Assembly (NCBI GenBank): GCA_016808115.1
Contig: JAEQBH010004665.1
Location: 1 to 64,000 of the forward strand
Length of the DNA stretch: 64,000 bases
Source of the DNA: Tetrastigma voinierianum
Taxonomy: Eukaryota; Streptophyta; Magnoliopsida; Vitales; Vitaceae
Direction: 5' to 3'
The notes under the pieces were generated by a model. It was not told the origin of the DNA. It searched no databases and saw nothing but the letters and a program-made list of their open reading frames with translations. Made by a program: the position numbers and the translations under genes. Positions 58,601-64,000 of this stretch are shown here, one piece after another (the first letter of the stretch is position 1; each line of letters opens with the position of its first letter).

Positions 58601-59049
58601 ATATTTTCTTTCTAACAGATTTGTTTTTGTTGATCATGGTGGGTTTATGGGTCTTGTGTAATTAAAAATAAACAAATCACTATCATTCAATATACAATGC
58701 CTCCATTTTTTTAGCTTGTAGAGTTTCTTTGGAGTGCATTTGTTATGATTTTGAAAAGTGTTTTTTTTGAATAACAAGAGTAATAACAAAAAACACAAAA
58801 AAAGCGCGTGTTTGATATATTATGAAAAATACGAGGAAAATGTTAAGTGAAGAAAGTTTCGAGAATAACCTTTATTTTCATTATTCTCTTTGTTTTGAAA
58901 AACTTTTCTCAAGAATAGTTTTAGTTTTTGAGAATAAGCAGAAAGTAAATTAGATGTGAAAACAAAAAGCAAGAAAGAATGTCAATGATTTTGCGAAAAT
59001 CTCTTCCTCCTTATTTTTCAAATTAGCAATTCAAAATCATCTTAACTGA
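58601..59049. other. noncoding A+T-rich spacer
   Basis: No gene was seen. The sequence contains many AAAACAAAAA and TTTTGAAAA steps. It lies between the third unknown-exon copy and module M copy 3. Confidence 0.5.
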
Positions 59050-59600
59050 GGAAGTGATATGTTTTATTTTGATGCTTTCGGTTAAACTACAATAGGATTA
59101 GTTATTAGAATTTTTGAAACATTATTATATTTTTTAATAAAATAAATCGGTTCTAATATTTATGTTATAAAGTGTGAGCGATAAAGCAGTTAACATTATC
59201 ACATCTGTGAGTATCGCGGCTGGATAACATACTTTGCTACCTAGATTTTTTTTTCTTTTTGATAATAATAGCTTTCCGTGCTAGGACAAGGAACTATCCA
59301 TTATGGAAACCCCAAAGCCTTAGAACATGATGTAGGTAGAACAAGGGAAAGCGGAGGCGGAAGTGGGTGGGAGGAACGGTTGAAGCCGAGAATGAGGGGA
59401 GGGGAGCCGACAACGACTAGAGATAAGAGAGAGAGAGAGGTTTGGATCGTCGCTATGATACTATATAGAGATTGACATAAATGAATAATAATTAATATTT
59501 TTCATTGAATAACTTGAGATATAAATAGTATAAATTGAATCAAGAAATAACTTGAGATATAAATAGTATAAATTGAATCAAGAAAAGAAATAATGAATCT
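59050..59600. repeat. repeat module M, copy 3
   Basis: Matches module copies 1 and 2: GAAGTGATATGTTTTATTTT, AACAGTTAACATTATCACAT, then CGTGCTAGGACAAGGAACTA. The 65-codon frame at 59,278-59,475 (MLGQGTIHYGNPKAL...) is kept open and of the same length as at 41,662-41,859, with about a dozen and a half residue differences. The tandem ATATAAATAGTATAAATTGA units follow. Confidence 0.65.
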
Positions 59601-60554
59601 CGTAACTAAATCTAAACTAGGCATATTTGTACACTAGAATCATTATAAATATAATATTACATATTTATAATTACAGAATTTAAATTAAATCATGTTTCGA
59701 ATATGATTCTCCGTGTAAACAGAGTAGCTTGTGATTATGTTTGCAACGCTACAACTCTAGAGCTTTTGATTCAGCTCCACTTCCCCTCTCTCCGTGTATA
59801 TCTTACACCTAACATCTGCCCTTTTTCATCATTCTCTAAAACCTCTTCAAATGAAATAATCATCTACCTTCCCAAAATAAAAAAATAAAATAAAAACTAA
59901 TAAAATCCAATCAAATAAAATCAAAATCAAAATAAAGTAAAAAAAAAAAAAAAATAGCAAGACCCCAAATTTAGGGTCCACACTTACCTAACAAATTCTT
60001 GTTTAAGTACCTAATTAGTTTACCATATTAATTTATCTCTCTTTTTTTAAACAATTAATTTATCTCTTCTTAATTACCTACTTTTAGTCTTTAAATATTT
60101 TAATTTGTCCATATTTTAATTTGTATTTTCATATATAATATATAATATTCTTTAAGAAAAAGCAAAAACGAAATCAAATATTTTGATTTTTTCTATTCTA
60201 TCAAAATTTCAAAAATTTAATAATAAGTCATAAAAAAAATTTATAAAACAAACATATTAATAGTAAAAGCAAATTGTTTTCAACAAAAAGTCAAAAAAAG
60301 AGATGCCCCCTAACTCTAAAAGCCGGTTTTTAGCATAAAAGGCAAATTTAAAATTGAATAAAAATATTGGATAATATTCAAAAAATAGTTTTAAAATCTA
60401 AAAAATTATTTATAGTTTTTTTTCTTTCTTCCATTCACTTTTCATTACATTATTGTAGTACTCTATTCTTTGAATATATCTCCTCTAAACTCATCCCACC
60501 CTTTTACCATTTGAGTCATGTCAAAGGCAAAAATTATTTATACTCATAAAAAAT
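59601..60554. other. A+T-rich intergenic DNA
   Basis: No gene was seen. There is a run of AAATAAAATAAAA near 59,875-59,960 and a long A run at 59,940. The short frames at 59,703 and 60,367 look like chance in A+T-rich DNA. Confidence 0.5.
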
Positions 60555-61904
60555 TAATGTATTTGATTATATTTATATTTAAATGCATATTTAGTAAAAT
60601 CTTATCACTTAAACATTCTTCAAATATAAACATTTCCAAAAACACCTAAAAAACGACTCACCATCTAAATCCCATTTCTACTTAGAATTACAATATCTTA
60701 GCTGGAAGTTTTAAGTAATTCTTTTGAAATTTCATAAGTTATTGAAATAAGGAAAATCCAATTTGGAAATTGACTTTTATTAATTTTAATAGATTTTGAT
60801 AAAAAAAAAAAAAAAGCTTTTCTTGTTTTCTTGTAAAATTAATCTCTTCTTTTAAGGATAAATTATTTATAGTCTTAAAAAATTACTTGAAGTGTTTTCT
60901 TTTTTTTTTTGGAAAAAACTTGAAGTGTTTTCTAAAACAATAGAGAATTGATTCTTTCTACAAATACTCCATTAGAAATATTTCCAAACACTGGTAGAGT
61001 GTGTTTGACTATCGTTTTATTTAAATGGATATTTAGTAAAAGCGTATCACTTAAACATTCTTAAAATAAAGACATTTACGAAGACGTCCTGAAAAAACTC
61101 TATTTAGAGGTGGTAATTTGGACATACGGATTGGGCTGGGACTGGCCAACATCAAGTCGGACTAATATTTGGCCCAATTTTTTTCAGGTAAAAAATATAA
61201 GCGATCCAGGCCCTTAAATCTAGTCGTGCCACAGTGAGGATGAGCCAAATTTGGCCCTATTTTTTATAGACCAATAAATTAATAGTCAAACTTGGAGCCC
61301 TAATTAAGGTGGGTGGAGTTTTAAATTTTGGCTAATCGTCTACTCCTTTTGACTAGTCAAAAATATTGCCTTAGACTATATGTTAGAATCTCATACCGCA
61401 ATTAATCATCACCCCATGGATTTTGGTTATTAAAATATGACCAAAATATTATACTTATATATGATTGGAAGTATAGAGTAAGAATACCATTTTCTTTTTT
61501 TGTTAATTCCTTCATATAAATATAAAATGATGTGTGGTCTCGTGCCGGGAGTCCTTCTAGAACAAAGTACTTCTCATAAAGTTTTTGTAAGAATAAAAAC
61601 AAAGTAATGCAAAGTGAATAGATGTACAAATAAATAAATAAGTAATATGATATGTCTTAAACATGCAAATCCATAACCTTTTTTTAAAAGAGAAATAACC
61701 TAATTTAAAAAAAATTAGATTTATTATTCTGTAAAAAAATTTATTCAAACTTATTATTTTTTACCTCTTATCCAAAATTTTTACTTTTAATCATATCTTA
61801 TTCATAAGTACCTCCACTCTCTTTCATCCATAAATAATTCATGTTTTTCTAGTCTCATATCATGTCTCTCCTTTTTTTTTAAATGAATTATTATAGAATC
61901 TATT

Positions 61905-61960
61905 TTCAACGTTAAAATGTCTGAATATGGGATGAGAGAGGTTCGAATCTCAATGAAATA
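61905..61960 (+). repeat. possible B-box remnant
   Basis: GAGAGAGGTTCGAATCTC contains a good Pol III B box (GGTTCGAATC). The same site at about 48,070 reads GGTTCGAATATC. The A box region is not clear, so this is only a candidate tRNA-derived remnant. Confidence 0.25.
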
Positions 61961-62334
61961 ATTTACTACATTGTATTAAAAAGTTATTAGCTTTAAAAAA
62001 AAGTGAGACCTAGGTATACTTTCTATTTTTATTTATTAGAATTAATTTTTTATTTAAATAGATAAAAATATTTTATAAAAGGAAAAAACCTACCTTCTAC
62101 TCTAAAATATTTTTCAAAACTTTACAAATTTGGGAAAATAAATCATTTTGGGACGCTAAATTTAAAAAATGGTATGTGCAATTAATTTGCTAATGGTTTA
62201 GATACATATGTATATAATTATGTTGACATCTCGATACAAATTGTTAAATTTATTTAGAATAAAATGTTATGGTGCATGTATTTGTCCATATCCATCTTTA
62301 ACCACTTTATTTTTAATTTTACAAGATGATAACA

Positions 62335-62395
62335 TAGTTGATTTATGGCCTTGGGGCTTACTCGAGAATCATCGAGTTCAAGTCCCTTTATGTAG
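62335..62395 (+). repeat. tRNA-like SINE remnant
   Basis: CGAGTTCAAGTCCC (about 62,372) is a good B box, about 40 bases after GTTGATTTATGGCC, a weak A box. The left duplicate at 48,478 has lost the B box match. Confidence 0.35.
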
Positions 62396-62440
62396 TGGAG
62401 GACCCATAAAAAAAATTATGAGGGACATAAAAAATTTAAG

Positions 62441-62520
62441 GGAGCCATTGTAGCACAATGGTTAAGGAACTTACCTCTAAACTATAGGTCATTGGTTCAA
62501 ACCCCAATTTTTCATAAAGA
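62441..62520 (+). repeat. tRNA-derived SINE-like head, best preserved in the window
   Basis: GAGCCATTGTAGCACAATGG has an A box (TAGCACAATGG). About 45 bases later comes GGTTCAAACCCC, a near-perfect B box. The layout GAGCC...GTTAAGG...GGTTCAAACCC is typical of plant tRNA-derived SINEs. The pairing needed for a functional tRNA is not evident. Confidence 0.5.
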
Positions 62521-63689
62521 AAAATAATTTCATTGATTCTAACTAGTAATATATCGATAGAAACATATAATCAAAATCGCTAAAAACCACAACGGATGAA
62601 ACAGCATCTGGTTCGTAGCCTAATGAAACAACATCCAGGAGTTCGCTAACCTAATGGCTTATTTCCAGCGGCTACGTTTGATGGTTACCTGACATCTGCC
62701 AATCGTGATTTGTTTCTTGTTTTTTGCTCGTTCGAATCGCTGAACACAAATAAACGCGCGCCTCGCGAAGATGACAACAACCACACGCGTAAGAAAATGA
62801 CGACAATCATATGTGCACCAAGGTAACGACAATCATACGTGCACCAAGGAGACAACTAAATCATGAAAAAACATATAAAAACCAAGATTTGTGTGGAAGA
62901 AACTAAGCTTTATTGAAAAAAATGAAAAGTGTAGATGCATGGGTGATTTAAATGCGAGAATGACAAAAATCGCTCTCTTTGTAAGAAAATTTAACATCAT
63001 AAAAAATTGAGAGAAATTGAGGCTATTATACAGATCATATGTTGGTTCGATTTTCTCAAATTTTCACGAGGCATTGCACTCCTAGCCACAAATTAGGTCT
63101 GCTATTATCGTCATAGCCATCGGTTATATCGATCGTGCTGCTCGGGGTTGGTAATGGGATTAATGGGGATTCGTTGGAAGTGTGCACAAGCTAGCCGAGA
63201 CATCGATGATCATCAATTTTTTAATTTTCATTTATTAACAAAATTATTAATTATTCTCTTTAATTTTAAGGGTCCTTTTTTTATATAAATCACCATATAA
63301 ATTTTCAAATCCATATGAATTTGTATCTAGCTTAGAGGGTGACGGACCCTACTTCCCTTTTCTAAAATCCAATAAAATCCTTTAAATTTCCATTTCTAAG
63401 AACCATCATAATATCCTGAGGTCCTTATCATATCTCCCCAACTGTAGAATTTACTTAAATGTCCCCTACTAAATATGGGTAGGAAATTTTAAATAATTTG
63501 AGTTCTATTTTTATTAAAATATGGAAAGGGTATTTAAGGAAAATTAAGAAAAAGTAAAAGCCAAGTGAGCTGTAGACAATTAGGAGGAGTTTTAGAAAAA
63601 CAATCACTGCTTTCCCAATCTAATAATACTTTTTTAATTAATCAATAATATAATATAATATTAAATATTAATAGTATCTTACAGTTCAT

Positions 63690-63837
63690 AGCACAGTTCA
63701 ACTTTGCACTACACTTTCTTTGAATTCTTTTCCGTTTGCTTTCTTTTTCTCTCTCTCCAAACACTCGTGAAATAGTGAAAGACCGAAGTCAAAATGCGCC
63801 CTCTTAGCTCGATTCAAGGCTCTACATAACTTCTTTG
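63690..63837 (+). promoter_or_regulatory. 5' region of SAUR-like gene, copy 2
   Basis: This is collinear with 49,800-49,947 up to about 50 bases before the ATG, where the two copies differ more. It contains the CTTTTTCTCTCTCTCC pyrimidine tract. It is probably a promoter-proximal region and 5' UTR, judged from conservation and position. Confidence 0.45.
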
Positions 63838-64000
63838 ATGGCTTCCGCCATTAAGAGAGTCGAAAAGATCCGTCAAATCTTTCGTTTAAAGCAGGTAATG
63901 CAGCGATGGAAGACCATGAGTTTGAATCTGAGACCGCCTCCGCCTGTCCTTCTCCAATTCGAATGCACCTCCTGTTCAAACCGCCGCATCCCCTTCGAAT
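63838..64000 (+). CDS. SAUR: SAUR-like auxin-response gene, copy 2, cut by window end
   Basis: The frame starts MASAIKRVEKIRQIFRLKQ and then VMQRWKTMSLNLRP, keeping the Arg codon CGA that is a stop in copy 1. It is open to the last base, 54 codons. From about 63,935 the reading changes to VLLQFECTSC, because this copy is two bases shorter than copy 1 there. A shifted frame reads FSNSNAPPVQTAASPS, which looks more like a SAUR linker. There is therefore probably one frameshift, real or an assembly error. The SAUR core lies beyond the window. Confidence 0.7.
   Translation, partial: MASAIKRVEKIRQIFRLKQVMQRWKTMSLNLRPPPPVLLQFECTSCSNRRIPFE

Larger units (their letters stand above)
60555..64000. repeat. 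segmental duplication, right copy (ends in SAUR)
   Basis: This is collinear with 43,468-50,115, without the PTPMT1-like insertion and without the 47,357-47,911 stretch. It has about 90 extra bases near 61,440-61,527. The last base of the window corresponds to about 50,112 of the left copy, only a few bases before the SAUR/ILR1 junction there. Confidence 0.8.

Overview
The window looks like nuclear DNA of a flowering plant, most likely a dicot. The evidence is A+T-rich intergenic DNA, intron-containing genes with GT..AG borders, a plant-type IAA-amino acid hydrolase (ILR1-like), a SAUR-type auxin-response gene, a plant PTPMT1-like phosphatase fragment, and old LTR retrotransposons of the Ty3/gypsy and Ty1/copia classes. 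There are no rRNA genes, convincing intact tRNA genes, CRISPR arrays or bacterial operons. The species cannot be told from the sequence.

1-23,126 is mostly one nest of retrotransposons. A Tat-type Ty3/gypsy element lies on the minus strand between 430-bp LTRs (2,229-2,664 and 22,697-23,126). It holds gag and pol remnants, a block of about 24 copies of a ~57-bp tandem repeat, and an antisense reading frame with a coiled coil. A chromovirus (Tekay/Del-like) on the plus strand is inserted in its protease region, from 11,149 to about 20,649. It has a 2.7-kb 5' LTR and a perfect initiator-Met primer site. 23,127-26,900 is A+T-rich DNA with little in it.

27,010-64,000 is a tandemly duplicated auxin locus. 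Unit 1 starts with a five-exon ILR1-like gene (27,010-37,237). Its first intron holds a complete but decayed copia element (27,487-33,873) flanked by a matching 5-bp target duplication. Unit 1 continues with LTR debris, an unknown repeated exon, a PTPMT1-like gene fragment and the 5' part of a SAUR gene (49,948). At 50,115/50,116 that SAUR is joined directly to the middle of ILR1 exon 2, which begins unit 2. Unit 2 has ILR1 exons 2-5 (50,116-53,304), the unknown exon, LTR debris, and a second SAUR (63,838) cut by the window edge. The simplest reading is one tandem duplication of an ancestral ILR1...SAUR segment, with breakpoints inside both genes. Lineage-specific insertions in each copy followed.

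ILR1-family enzymes release free auxin from amino-acid conjugates in the ER, and SAUR genes respond to auxin, so the two genes share a pathway. That does not show that they are co-regulated. Most reading frames carry small indels or stops, several of them in homopolymers. Real decay and uncorrected assembly errors cannot be separated from sequence alone.
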